64,000 bases of DNA from Ectocarpus siliculosus (GCA_000310025.1 FN647768.1:415248-479247), one strand, 5' to 3'; positions 36,236-47,831 are shown, counted from the stretch's first letter. The notes: a model not told the origin generated them from the letters alone. Numbers and translations are program-made.

Positions 36236-36880
36236 ATCAATTCGTCGTTCTGCTGATGATGGCCATGAGGCCATGATTGAGTCCGACTGCTGAATGAACA
36301 ACACACAGCAGTCAGCCCCAAGTTTGTATGTAGTTTCCAGCAGGCGTAGAGCAATAATTAATATACATGTCGTGGCAGTGTCAGCAGAGATGCTGAGCAG
36401 TGCACACATCTCCGTGCAGACCGCCGAGCCCGCGTCAGGAGGCCGGCACGCCGGCACATGCAATGCACATATATTCACATCCATCCGATCGGCTGCGGGC
36501 TTTCAACCCAAAAACTCTAGAAGAAACTCCAGAACTTCTTTTTGCAGCCAAAATCCTCCAGAAGAAGGATCTCTTGTAGAGTATCGATGAGAAAGCTCGC
36601 GCCGACCTCCCAAAAATTGCGCGAACCTATTTTTTCTTGGTGCACAGCTGTGTGTGGTAGAAGAGTAGGATATACGCATGTATCTGTTTCCCTGTGTTTG
36701 CCTTTTGCATGTTCTTGCACCACCCCTTGCCGCGGTACTCTCTTTACCCCAATCCGGAGGAGGGATGCACACACATAACTACATATGGCATACACATCAC
36801 ACATACATCATGCATCATGCATGCGGCATGCGGGGCGTCAACAAAGAAAAATCCAGAAAAAATAACGCCGCACATCATTC
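36236..36880. repeat. Tandem duplicate, unit 1 (uninterrupted)
   Basis: Phrases such as CTGCTGAATGAAC, TTTCCAGCAG and CTGCGGGCTTTCAACC recur in unit 2 (36882-37101). The second half (GCTCGCGCCGACCT, CACCCCTTGCCGC) continues at 46795-46980. Unit 1 therefore shows the target of the plus-strand Gypsy element in a near-empty state around 36495-36545. Confidence 0.7.
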
Positions 36881-36881
36881 G

Positions 36882-37101
36882 TCGTTCGTTCTGCTGTGGC
36901 CATGTCTGACTGCTGAATGAACTACATACGTACGCACAGCAGCAGCAGAGAGCAGCCCCATGTGTGCAGTTTCCAGCAGCGCAGTCTAGCAATGTTTGTC
37001 GTGGCGGTGTCAACAGAGATACAGGGAAGCACACATAGCAGCAGTATACAGTAGCCATCCATCCATCCCCGCGCGTCTGCGGGCTTTCAACCAAACTAAA
37101 T
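36882..37101. repeat. Tandem duplicate, unit 2 left part (split by the Gypsy element)
   Basis: It is homologous to 36236-36510 and ends at the AAAT target duplication (37098-37101). Its right part is 46795-46980. Confidence 0.7.
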
Positions 37102-37407
37102 TGTAATGGAGCAACTACAGTAGTGTATTTGCGTTGTACGAGCGTTTCATGAACGTTGTATGAGCGCTTATTGGATATTTTGAATTTTCTTTGGATATGG
37201 ATATTTGGCGACGTTGAGGGGTATTGAAGTAGCTTGAAGGAAGATCAAAATCCCAGCCCCGCTCCCTCACTCTCCGAGTGGGCGCTGAGCGGACCTGGTC
37301 TAAAGAAGGCTAAACAAGAAGAGATCAAACAACAACTGTGAGTACCCGAAGCCAGGAGCAACGAGCTTGCTCCCTTCCCTCTTTTATTTCTCTGTTCCTC
37401 CATAACA
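37102..37407 (+). repeat. 5' LTR (306 bp), plus-strand Gypsy
   Basis: It starts TGTAATGGAGCAAC and ends CTCCATAACA. It differs from the 3' LTR by a 5-bp insertion (ACAGT region), a 3-bp and a 1-bp indel and a G/A change. Confidence 0.9.
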
Positions 37408-37410
37408 TTG

Positions 37411-37428
37411 TGGCGTCGTCTGGCATTT
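37411..37428 (+). promoter_or_regulatory. Primer-binding site
   Basis: TGGCGTCGTCTGGCAT starts three bases after the 5' LTR and begins with the TGG that pairs with a tRNA CCA end. Its first ten bases equal those of the minus-strand element's site. The tRNA was not identified. Confidence 0.65.
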
Positions 37429-37790
37429 GGACACCGGTCCTTCGCTTCGGTGCTCATCGTTCGCGTGAACGTCTCGCATTTAGGTCTTCTCGATTTTTTT
37501 TAGTTACCTGGTTTTAGAGAGGGCACGGTTTTGCTCTCTCTGACTCACTCGGTGGGGCACTTTTTGTTTTGACGTGTGGGCGTTTGCTCCGGTCGTGTGC
37601 GCGACGGGCGTTTGCTCCGGTTGTGCGCGCGACGGGTAGCCACCGGAATGACGGGGGAGGTAGCCGCCGGAATGCCGGGGGGGGGGAGGCTTCTGACCGT
37701 GGCGGGCACACTCATCTCTCCTACTATGGTCCGACTAATAGCAGGCAAGTACAGTATGGTATCGCAGGACAAAATGTGCCGTTTTTCTAG

Positions 37791-39517
37791 CAGCCGTGGG
37801 CCGTAGATGCGCTTGGAAACCCGTACCCGTTGCAGCCGCCGTTCATGGGTCCTGGGGGTCAACAGTGGCCGGTGACAATGCAGGACCCCATTACTGTCGC
37901 TTCTGCCCAAATGTCTGCGGCCGCCATGCCCCCGGTCAGTTCTTTGCCGTCTCACATCGCTGAAACGTCAGTCACAGCGACCCAACCCATCGTTGACCAC
38001 CCCGAGCCTGAGCTAGAACGTGCACGACAGCTATTGCATCGCATGTCTTTGTCGAGTTTTCCCCAGCAGCGGCAACCGTCGGCGACGGCGTCGCCGTCGG
38101 TAGCGGCTTTTGACGTTCCGTCGTCGAGACTGCCGTCGCCGATGTCGCCGCTGTCGGTGCCGTCGCCGCCGGTACCGCCGTTGCAGATGCCACCGCAGCC
38201 GGTGCTGCAGCCGTCGGTGCCGCAGGTGCCGATGCCGCAGGTACCGCAGCCGTCGGTGTCGCAGCCGCCGGTGCCGCAATCGTCGGTGCCGCCGCCACCG
38301 GTGCCACCGGTGCCGCAGCCGCCGGTGATGCCACAACAGCCCGTGCCGTTAGTAAAGTCAGAGCCACCGTCAGTAGCCTCCGCTTTGCCATCGCATACAT
38401 CATTTGCCGCTGTGAAAACAGAGGTACCGCCCCCCGCCTCCGTTGTGAAAACGGAGACGACACAGGTTTCTGGAGTGGTACCGACGCTCTCCCAACGTGT
38501 TTTTTGCCACAGGAACCACCGCTCTCGGCTATCGCGGTGTCGGTAGCGAGGCCACCGCTGCCGGCCGTGCACGCGGCCGCCAGCGATTCCGCTGATGACC
38601 GGGCACTGCCCCTGTCGTCTGCCGGTGCACGCACCGCGCAGGCACAGCTTGATGCAAACGCCGTTGCCGCCGCAGAGGCGTACGCCCTCAGCGTGCGCAA
38701 AGGATACGGCAAGCTTAAAGTGAACGAATTGTATGCGGTAGTGCCGCTTCCCCCGGCAGAGTTTTCTGCCTTCGCTCGTTCGACCGAAAGTGTATTGGCT
38801 GAAATCCTGTCGGCCGCCGATCCCTCCGGCAAGCAGACCATCAAGTCGCCCTCATGGGTGGCTGGATGGTATGCCCCCTTTCACAAGCGTGTCCTCATGG
38901 CCATTTCGAACCCTCAAGGCGCCAATGCCGCAACCCGCGAATTGGTGGATTCTTCGTTTTCTCAGGTGAAACGTTTCTTGGAGACGAAGGACAAGTCGGG
39001 GCCTTCGGCATACCGTCGGCTGCTCAAACTGCTCGCGGATGAGTGGGAACCGAAAGGTTTCAACCGGGGCATCGACAAGCTGCAGGATTTTGGTGTGCCC
39101 AACGGCACGCCGTACAGCAAATTCGTTACGAAGTTTAAGGCGTTAGCAATGTCGGAGTTGGCCTCGCATAGGGCGTTCGCGCCGGATCNNNNNNNNNNNN
39201 NNNNNNNNNNNNNNNNNNNNNNNNNNNNNNNNNNNNNNNNNNNNNNNNNNNNNNNNNNNNNNNNNNNNNNNNNNNNNNNNNNNNNNNNGCAAAGCCGCAT
39301 GAAGTCGCACCGCCCGCGTGTACACAATAAAAATGGCCCGGGTAAGAGCAGCGGCCATACACAGGGCGACGGCCGCCGCTCTGGGATTCGTAACTCAACT
39401 ACACACGCACCACCTCCGGCGCCGGCCGTAGGCGCCGCCGCGACCCCGGTGCCCGCCGCCGTACCTGGAACTCCGTACACTCGAAGTTCCGGAACCCCGC
39501 ACTCGCGGGGTAACTGA
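37791..39517 (+). pseudogene. Gag of the plus-strand Gypsy
   Basis: The upstream frame (37569-37790) ends in TAG and continues in frame from 37791, so the real start lies further left. The first half is a proline-rich segment with PVPPVPQPPV-like repeats. A one-base change at a T6 run near 38495-38503 moves the frame, and 38504-39517 continues with a helical capsid-like region (KGYGKLKVNELYAVVPLP and onward) homologous in layout to the Gag of the minus-strand element. The 100-N gap falls where the CCHC knuckle is expected. After it comes a basic stretch (SRMKSHRPRVHNKN). The frame ends at a TGA (39515-39517) with Pol in the same frame behind it. Confidence 0.7.
39189..39288. other. Assembly gap (100 N)
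   Basis: Exactly 100 unknown bases lie within gag. The true length is unknown. Confidence 0.99.
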
Positions 39518-42500
39518 CACGCCGGTGACGGCCTTTTGCACACATCGCCGTCAACAGCACCGGGTGTGCGCTGTACGACTAGTTCCCAAGATGTTCGTAT
39601 CACACAGACGCCTTCGGGCTCGCCTATGTTAGTTTCCCAACCTTTTATTTCTCAGATGTCGCCTCACGCCTCATCACAGCCTGTTTTGGATGACCGACGT
39701 GACTCGTCGGCGCCGAATACAGTCTTGTGGTGTGGGCGAGGGGCCGACCAGACTTCGGGTGTCTCACGGACGCTCGCCCCGATGTCTACGCCCCCCGGAG
39801 GCATGGCTCCGGCTTCTCCCACCGTTTCGGCGGCTCCGGGTGGTCTCGTCAACCACGTTGGAGCACAGGAACCTTCGGGACAACCGCAGGCCCGCCGCGG
39901 TGGCTCGAGTACGCTTGTACCCACCGCGCCCCCTCCGGACCCCCCGCGACGTTCCTCTACGGAGCACCAACGTCGCACGGTGCTGACTACACCGCCGTTG
40001 CCGAGCGCAAGTAACGGTTTCCCCAAATCGGAAGGTTCATGTTCTTTGTCACGAAATAGCGGTCCCGAGCCTCCCGCGGTCGCTGACCATGTTGGTCGAG
40101 CGCCCGCGATGAAGGCCGCTTTTAATGAACAGGCCTACGCCGACGTTTTGCGCGAAAACGCCCGCGTAGACCGCTTGGTTTCGCACGCTTCTGCGGCTGG
40201 TTCACCGCTCTTGCCTGCCTCTCCTCGTAACCCACAATCCGGCCCGCCTTCGGGCGGCACCGAGATTGTCCTGCCGGTTGCCGGTGCCATTTCTCTTGAT
40301 GATATTTCTTCGGGGAAGGTAAGCGCACCCGCGCGGCAGGCCCCTGTTTTTGACGGTTGTCAGGAATACTATAACGATGAGGTTTTCCTCTTTTGGAAAC
40401 CGCCGTCCTTTCTGTCTAACTGGACGCCCTGTGAGTTCTCGGTTCATGGCATTCGCTACGTGTGCGGCGAACAGTTCATGATGGCGGAGAAAGCCCGCAT
40501 TTTCGGCGATGATGCCGCTTATGCCAAAATCATGGCTACCTCCGACCCGAGAGAACCCAAGTCCCTTGGTCGCAAGGTACGCGGTTTTGACCATGCTCTA
40601 TGGGAACTCCGGCGTGAGGATGTTGTCTTTTCGCTTTTGTATGCAAAATTCGCCCAAAATGCTGACGCGCGTGAACGTTTGTTGGCTACGGGCGATAGAC
40701 AGATAGCGGAGGCCAGTCCTTATGACGGATTGTGGGGCATTGGTGTTGATGCCTTCGATCCGCGTGCGGCGTCGCCCTCCAAGTGGACTGGTAAAAATCT
40801 TTTGGGCAAAGCGCTTGTTGCGACGCGCACGCTTCTGCGTGTGCGCCCGGTCGAACCCAATAAACCTTTACGCCCTGAACACTCGGGGCAACCTGCCCTT
40901 GTGTGTCCCACTATCCACGAAATTGCGCCCCCGGGTGAGGACTCTTCGGCCAATGATTCCTCGCCCGAGGACACGCGTGGCCCGCTGGACGTGCCAGCCA
41001 CTACGCCCGCGGACCACTCGAAACAGGTGCTGCATATTGCCTCGACTGCTTTTCGCGAAGCCGCCGCTTCCCCACCGCCGCTATTGGCGGAACACGGCCC
41101 AGATTTGGTGAGCGGTGATGTTTTAATTGATTGCGATACCTCTACAACGCGAGTCCGCGTGCATAGTGGTACCGGAGCCGTGTGTACAGCGCCTGGTGTA
41201 GCCCTTTTGGACTCGGGCTCACCTTAATCTTTCATTAGTGATGCTTTCCTTGAAGCCATGGAGGCGTCAGGAGCTGCATCCGTCCGCAGTCGTCGTTCGG
41301 TGCCCGTTCGGCAGTGGGGTGGTTTTGGCTCTGGCAATGCCCTTGAAACCACCTCATCCGTGCGGCTGTCCGTTCAATTTTTTTATGGTGATAGTGCCAC
41401 CGCTTCGTTAGCGGTGTGGGTGTATGTTATCCCAGCTGCCGCCATGGGTCACGCCCTCCTTCTTGGACGTGATAGTTGGATGCGTTTTAACTCTCGTTTG
41501 TCCCCTACTTTGCCCACGCGGTCGGCAAGTGGACGCATTATGGAGAAACTTTCTCTGTCATCGGATTTTGCGGCAGGAGCTTCCGCGTATGTTGCTGGAC
41601 CCTCCGCCCCCGGGCCATCTTACTTCCTGCGGTACGCCGGCAGGAAGGGTGTTTCCCTTTCCGATAAACCCCCTTTGACGAGGGTGAACCTCGTTCGCAA
41701 CTCTGGCACCCCCGCTCTCACCGGCAACTATCTTGTCACATTTTTACCGAAACACGGCGCCCTCTCGGCGTCGGACGCGTTTGTTTCGGACGGGCCTCAA
41801 CACATCCCATTGACAGGGTGCGCCGAGCTGGAGCCAGGTGAGGTGCTTGGAGTGGCGACTGCCCCACTTGTGCAGATTCCGCTTGCGTCGATTGATCCTA
41901 CACCGCAGATGGCCGAGGGTGTTGGGTTGAGTGACCCTCCGCCGCCAGCCCGTTCTGCGGATGGGCCGCCGTCTCGCGTGAATTCTTTGCATTCAAACAT
42001 CCCGGTTGCGGATCCGGAGATCTCGGATTCCCCCGCGGCCTCACTGCCGCCGAAACCGCCGCCACCGGATCTGTTGGAACGCCTCTCAGAAGCGCAGCGA
42101 GGGAGTTTTCGCGAGTTGTGGCAACGTTTGTCTGCACATTTGCACGATGTGACTTTTGATTTACATGACTCGGGTTGGACCCCGGAAGCCATCGACAGCC
42201 TGGCGGATGTGCTGTGTGACTTTTCGGATGTGTTTTCGCGGTCACCGTCCGATTTCGGTTGCTGTTCCGTGAAACCGTTTCGCTTGGAAGTGCCCCCGGG
42301 CACGAAACCGTTGGCCTCGCGTCCCTATAGGCTCAACCATCTGGTGGAGAAAAAGGTTGATGCAATTCTCGATCAATACCTTGCTGCCGGTCTAATTCAG
42401 CACTCGCAATCGCCGTGGGCGAGCCCTCTGGTTGTCATGCCTAAAAAGGACGGCAATCTGCGTTTGACCGTGAACTACACAAAGCTTAACAAATTGTGCA

Positions 42501-45500
42501 GCCTTGGCCAACAACCGCAGCCGCGAGTTGACCACATCATCGATTCCCCGCACAAGGGCAAGGTGTGTTCCATTTTCGATCTTAACTCCGCTTTCCACCA
42601 AATCACCGTCGAAGAGGACACGGTTCAGCTTACGGCGTTTTGTACGCCCACGCAACTTTTCGAGTGGCTCCGTATGCCGCAGGGAAGCTCCGTGGCACCG
42701 TCGTGGTTCACCATGGTCATCAACGAAGTGGTTAAAGGTCTGGACCATGTGCTTGCATACCTGGACGATGTGATTGTGTTTGACGCCGACCCCACCCATC
42801 ATGTCGCCAACATACGGTTGTTTTTGGAGCGTTTGCGCAAGTACAACCTCAAGCTTTCTCCTTTCAAGAGTCGCGTCGGCGCTAAGGAGGCTGTTTACTT
42901 AGGCCGCACAATCTCCCCTGCGGGTGTTAGTCCTCGTGCCGATAAGGTCGAAGCCCTCACAAAAATGCCGCTGCCTAACAACGTCAAAAAGCTGCGTTCC
43001 TTGCTAGGTGGGCTTTCGTATTACCGCAAATTCATCAAGGGTTTGGCCATGCGCGTGAAACCACTCACTGACCTTTTGCGTAAGGACGCGAAGTTTTGTT
43101 TTACGCCGGCTATGGCGGATACCGTCAAAGAACTCTTGGCGAAACTGTCAGAACCTCCGGTTTTGGCTTTCCCGGATTGGGACGTTGTCGCAGATGGCAG
43201 CCGCCCTCTCCGGCTTTGCTGTGATGCCTGTATCGATGGTTTTGGTGCGACCCTTGAACAGGAACAGGCCGATGGTTCCATCCGTCCCATTCTGTTCGTT
43301 AGCCGCACTACGCTCGAATCGGAGCGCAACTGGACAGTGCTCGACTTGGAAGCTGGAAGTATCGTGTGGGCAATTAAACGCTTGCGCGGTTATTTTTGGT
43401 CCACGCACTTTCTGATTTATTCGGATCACAAGGCTTTGGAGAGCATCGTCAAGGTGGGTGAACACAACGCCCGCGTCCAACGTTGGCTCGAGTTCCTTTC
43501 CTCGTTCAATTACACCCTTGTCTACCGCAAAGGCACTGCCAACGCCAATGCGGATTTTCTTTCGCGGTTGCCCTTGCCGGCAACCGACGCGGATAGACAC
43601 GGTGACACCAGTATCGCAGTCGATGACGCCGCGGGCGTGTATCTCATTCGTGCGTGCGGACGGAGTTATCACTCTACTTCGACGCCGAGCATCGGCTTGG
43701 GTGGGCTTGACATTGACGATCAACGAGACGCGTTGGCACACGCGCCTCTGACGGAGGATGACTTTGGGGACTTCCGCCGTTTTGGGCCACAAATGGTCCT
43801 GCCGGCTCTGTCGCCGTCCTCCGTAGTTGATTCGTAGAAATTTTCGCCGCCTGGTGTTTTCGCTGTCGTTTGCGATGCAGCCCCCGAGAGTTCTGTGCCC
43901 GATGGACCTCCTCCGGTTTCCGTTTCTGCGGAGCCAGACGTCGCTCCCTCGTCCACCGTCGGAACCTCCTCAGCTGCCCTGTCGCTTTCGCGTGGCCCTC
44001 TGATTTCTTCTCGTACCCGGGCGAGAACGAATTCGGCCTCGGGCATGGCTCACAGCCGTCCCAATTAATTCCGAAACAACCACGGGCCGTTGTGGTGCCC
44101 AGACCGCCGCGACCTCCTCGAACGCCGGCCCGGTCGAGCCGTGCCGCGCGGTCTACGAGAACCGTGGGTAGCCCTACTTCTGGCCCTCTGCCTTCTTCGG
44201 CGCCGGCTGAATTGCGGCCGCCGCCGCCCGCGCCTGCTGCCGCCACCCCGGCGCCACCGCCGCCCGCGGCGCCCATGCCGCCAGTGTTGTCGCCCGCGGG
44301 TACTAGCCCTGCGACTTCCGTGGTGCCGCCCACGGCCGCGGAGGAAGCCCACCTCCGCGACTGTGTGCATACATTCTCGCATGCCGACTGGGCCCGAGAA
44401 CAGCTGTCAGAAAGTGAGTGTGTAGCGGCTATACATTTTTTGTCTTTGGGATCCCCGGCGGTTTTGCCGGATACATTCTGGGATTGCTTACCCTGTGCGC
44501 GACGGCCGGCGTTGTCTGATGTTGTCGCCCTCGCATCTAAAACATGCCTACATACAGACGATGGTACGCGATTGTTGGTGCGAAATTCTGCCCCACTGCC
44601 TCTCGGTAGTTCGGGCGGGCGTATCACTCGCCTCCCACCTTCGAAGACTCCGCGCATATACGTGCCTATGCTATTGCGACCGTGGGTCCTACAAGCATGT
44701 CACGCCACCGCGTCTTTTCACCTGGGCACCGCTCGGACTTTACGTATGTTGGAGCGATTTTTCTGGTGGATTGGGATGGATTTGTCCGTTCGTTGGTGGC
44801 TTCGGCATTGTTTAATTTGCCAAGCGCGCAAGACTTCCCGGCAAACGTATCGTTCGCCTACGCTCACTCTGCCCCTCCCGAATGGGCCGGGTATTGTAGT
44901 GAGCGTCGATTTTTTTGGGCCATTGCCGGTCACGTCCCGTGGGAATGCATATATACTTTTGTTTACGGACCGTTTCAGTCGACGGGAGGATATGTATGCC
45001 ACTACCAAGGCGGAATTTACCGCTAAGGGAACCGCTAACATATTCGTCAACCGCTACATGGCGTTGTGGGGTTGTCCGGTGACTCTTCGTTCGGATAACG
45101 GTATGCAATTTTGTTCCAAGTTGTCCATGGCTATTTACGGGCTGATGAAGATCAAGAAAGTCACCACCAGTTCGTACCACCCCCAAACTAACGGTGGGGC
45201 CGAGCGTGTTAACCACACCATGGCTCAAATGCTTGCTGGTGGCCCGGCCAAAGCGGAGGATTCCCCGGATGGAAAACCTGTGGAGCGCAAACTTCTCTAC
45301 CTGGACCTGCCGTCAGACATGCTGGGACCAGAATCCCGCAACCGTGTCTCCATCTTGCGGTGCAAATCCTGTACCAACCCATACGACCAAATTACCTGCC
45401 TAAGTATATGCCGGCCAATCTGTCGAAATATGTTTTGCAATCGTATAGTAACAAGTCTCCCCCGTATAATTTGACTGCTGATGATATTTTAGCGGAGTCT

Positions 45501-46022
45501 AGTCGTCTGGATGTTGAGAATATTTCAGGACACCAAATTGTACGTGGACGCGGTGGTGTGGTAGCTGTTTTGTACCTGACTCATTGGATTGGTTTGTTGA
45601 CACCGTCGTGGGAAAGGGAGTCTGATTTGCAGGAATACAGAAAACACATTCTGCTTTACTGGTCTGGTAACGCTAGTCAGCGCGTACAAGGAAACCGAAC
45701 TTATCGCAATGCTCGGATAGCTTCGGCCGACCGAGAACTTGCTCAGAATCAGGCCGAACGTTTCATTGCTCCTGGGTACGAGTTGGTTTCGCGTGACATT
45801 TGGTTGGCTCGCTTCTCTGTTTCTGTTTTGCCTGTCGGAGCCCACATTTGGTACAAAGCTTTGGATGGACTTTGGTGGCTTGGGCAGATTAGTAGTTTCG
45901 TGACAGGCCAGTACATTGTTCGATTTTCGGACACCCCCGGCCCTCGAAAGCTTTCTCTCCCACGGTTTTGGATGCTCCTTGTGGTTCTTGGTGCTTACAA
46001 AAACACCGTACTCGTGGTTTGA
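39518..46022 (+). pseudogene. Pol of the plus-strand Gypsy: NADAR, protease, RT, RNase H, integrase, chromodomain
   Basis: Read directly after the UGA in the Gag frame. A Ser/Pro-rich linker leads to the NADAR domain (40370-40840) and the protease box LLDSGSP at 41208-41226, followed at once by TAA where related copies have CAA. 41228-43837 gives the protease end (LLLGRDSWMRF), RT with YLDDVIVF, and RNase H (CCDACIDGFGATLE, YSDHKALES). TAG follows at 43835-43837. 43870-45474 (another frame) gives the integrase with the HHCC finger (CHATASFHLG, CLICQARK) and DDE residues in VSVDFFGPLP, RSDNGMQF and AERVNH. A deletion of roughly 500 bp follows AQMLA and removes the GPY/F region. 45360-46022 (third frame) gives the chromodomain (THWIGLLTPSWERESDL) and the Tudor-like end. 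The copy cannot make active Pol. Confidence 0.85.
40370..40840 (+). other. NADAR (YbiA/DUF1768-like) domain in Gypsy Pol, intact frame
   Basis: About 155 residues with the family landmarks in order: FLFWKPPSFLSNW, CGEQFMMAEKARIF, KSLGRKVRGF, LLYAKFAQN, LLATGDRQIAEASPYD, LWGIGVD and WTGKNLLGKALVATRTLLR. E. coli YbiA shows the same order (FSNF, SEHYF, AKF, WGDG, GKNRLG). NADAR proteins cleave N-glycosidic bonds in riboflavin intermediates, and some remove ADP-ribose from guanine in DNA. The activity inside this element is unknown. Confidence 0.92.
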
Positions 46023-46483
46023 CCAACCCCTCCACGGATGATGGCGTTACGTCGCGAACACCAGGCGTTGTGGCACAGCTGGCTGTTGCCCCATCTGGAT
46101 CTGTGCTTTGATATAACGCCGCCTACGGGCCGCTACATGTTTTTTTACGTTTTGTTCTACATCGTATGCAGTGGTACGCTAGCGCGTGTTTGGGTGGTGT
46201 GAGCTTCTTCCATTGTTGCAATAGTCACCCCGACCTTTGCGTGCCCAACGCGACCGAACCCCATTTTGATTCAGATTGGTTCCGTCGTTGGCGATGTGAT
46301 TCTCAGTAATCATCACTGCGTGGTGTGGGGATGGTTTGGAGTATTTGTCGGGGATGAACTATTTCCTCCGACCCTAGTTGCTTTTATTTTATCTTATTTT
46401 GTCTGATTTGGAAAGTCGCATCTTCGATCTTTACTTGAGGTTGAGTATTGGATTGAAGATAAAGTATCTGCATCTACGACTTC

Positions 46484-46495
46484 CCAGGGTGGGCT
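46484..46495 (+). promoter_or_regulatory. Polypurine tract
   Basis: CCAGGGTGGGCT stands two bases before the 3' LTR. The same string precedes the 3' LTR of the minus-strand element, which supports it as the plus-strand primer site. Confidence 0.65.
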
Positions 46496-46497
46496 CA

Positions 46498-46794
46498 TGT
46501 AATGGAGCAACTAGTGTATTTGCATTGTACGAGCGTTTCATGAACGTTGTATGAGCGCTTATTGGATATTTTGAATTTTCTTTGGATATGGATATTTGGC
46601 GACGTTGAGGGGTATTGAAGTAGCTTGAAGGAAGATCAAAATCCCAGCCCCGCTCCCTCACTCTCCGAGTGGGCGCTGAGCGGACCTGGTCTAAGAAGGC
46701 TAAACAAGAGATCAAACAACAACTGTGAGTACCCGAAGCCAGGAGCAACGAGCTTGCTCCCTTCCCTCTTTTATTTCTCTGTTCCTCCATAACA
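46498..46794 (+). repeat. 3' LTR (297 bp), plus-strand Gypsy
   Basis: It is nearly identical to 37102-37407 apart from small indels. AAAT follows as the target duplication. Confidence 0.9.
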
Positions 46795-46980
46795 AAATCC
46801 AGAAAACCGTGGAAAATGTTATGAGCTCGCGCCGACCTGCCACGAACCCTTTGATACGAAGCTATCTATGCGTACGTATTTATTTCCTGCTGCCATTTCT
46901 CTGCTGGTAGCTTTTCCCATGTTCTTGCATCACCCCTTGCCGCCGTGCTCTCTTTACCCCACTCCGGATTACGCCTTGTA
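46795..46980. repeat. Tandem duplicate, unit 2 right part
   Basis: It continues 36882-37101 beyond the Gypsy insertion and matches 36530-36770 in unit 1. Confidence 0.65.
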
Positions 46981-47134
46981 AATCTAAAACGTTGTGGCAA
47001 ATGCACGATACCCACACTAAAACCAAGTATTACATCCTAAAACCCTTTCCCACAATCTACCGTTACACTTTACCTAGCAAATATCAATTCAAGGAAGTGG
47101 TGGAGGAAGAAATCATGGATCTAGTGAAAAATTA

Positions 47135-47413
47135 ATGAATGTACTGAACGAAGATTTAAATAGTGAAACTTTTGCTTTTCAATTGGAAAAGACTAGAGAC
47201 ATCGATCATGCTGAAGGACAAAATCTACATTTTCAAGGAGCAGTTAAGATGATGAAGGAAGTCAGGCCGAGTACGCTGGTGTTACTGGCGAACAAGCGCT
47301 TACAGACAAGAAGCTTATTATTCCATGGGGGTTCGCTGGGTTTTCGGCCTCTTTGCGGCGGTTTCTGGCAATCCGAGACTGTTTCAATCCGGTTTAAATC
47401 CGATTTGAAATGA
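47135..47413 (+). CDS. Unrecognised ORF of 92 residues
   Basis: An ATG-initiated frame (MNVLNEDLNSETFAFQLEKT...) follows a short frame with EEEIMDLVKN. Its first two thirds look protein-like and AT-richer than the surroundings, while the end (RFKSDLK) runs into repeat DNA. No family is recognised and no second copy lies in this window. It may be a gene fragment or an exon of a transposon. The rest of 46981-47431 shows nothing. Confidence 0.25.
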   Translation: MNVLNEDLNSETFAFQLEKTRDIDHAEGQNLHFQGAVKMMKEVRPSTLVLLANKRLQTRSLLFHGGSLGFRPLCGGFWQSETVSIRFKSDLK

Positions 47414-47431
47414 CCACACACCCTGTCCAAC

Positions 47432-47561
47432 TTACTCAGCGCCACTCCCTCTCCCCTTTTCTATTCACCCAGTGCCTCACCCTCTCCCCTCTATTTTACT
47501 TACATAGTGCCCTACCCATTCTCCTCTTTGCGAGTAACACGTACACAGCGCCACGCCCTCC
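47432..47561. repeat. Pyrimidine-rich minisatellite, left of the Gypsy insertion
   Basis: Units with CAGCGCCAC/CAGTGCCTC followed by CCTCTCC continue on the other side of the retrotransposon at 60483. The last bases CTCC (47558-47561) are the target duplication. Confidence 0.75.
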
Positions 47562-47829
47562 TGTAGTGGTATGCACGCGTGATGAAGTCTGGTTGACCCG
47601 TGAAGAAGAACTCACTTGTTGTTACTCTTGTAGAACAGCAGCAGCAGTAGCTGTTGCCTTGGGTATCGGCAGGAATGACACCAAGGGGCACAGGATCCTC
47701 TGCACAAGCAGGGGCTACTAGATCCTGTCCCCTGCTTTTTATCCTTCCGCGGAGAGTTACATCTCTCCGCGCCTTCTAGAAGGAACCAAGCTCTTCTATG
47801 TTCCGTCTACACATCTGAATCCTATAACA
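47562..47829 (-). repeat. 3' LTR (268 bp), minus-strand Gypsy
   Basis: In element orientation it starts TGTTATAGG and ends CCACTACA. It is identical to 60211-60478. Confidence 0.92.
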
Positions 47830-47831
47830 CT

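Larger units (their letters stand above)
37102..46794 (+). mobile_element. Complete Ty3/Gypsy chromovirus with NADAR domain (plus strand)
   Basis: Two LTRs, TG...CA ends, a 4-bp AAAT target duplication (37098-37101 and 46795-46798), a primer-binding site, a polypurine tract and gag/pol coding DNA define a full-length element of 9.7 kb. The LTRs differ by three small indels and at least one substitution, so the insertion is older than that of the minus-strand element. Pol carries two nonsense codons, several frame changes and a deletion after the integrase core. Its LTRs are unrelated in sequence to those of the minus-strand element although the protein layout is the same, so it is a separate family. 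Confidence 0.9.

Noticed and set aside
37972-38844. Long minus-strand ORF opposite gag in the plus-strand Gypsy
   Set aside because: It is an antisense shadow of a proline/valine repeat with periodic codons, and no domain is present.
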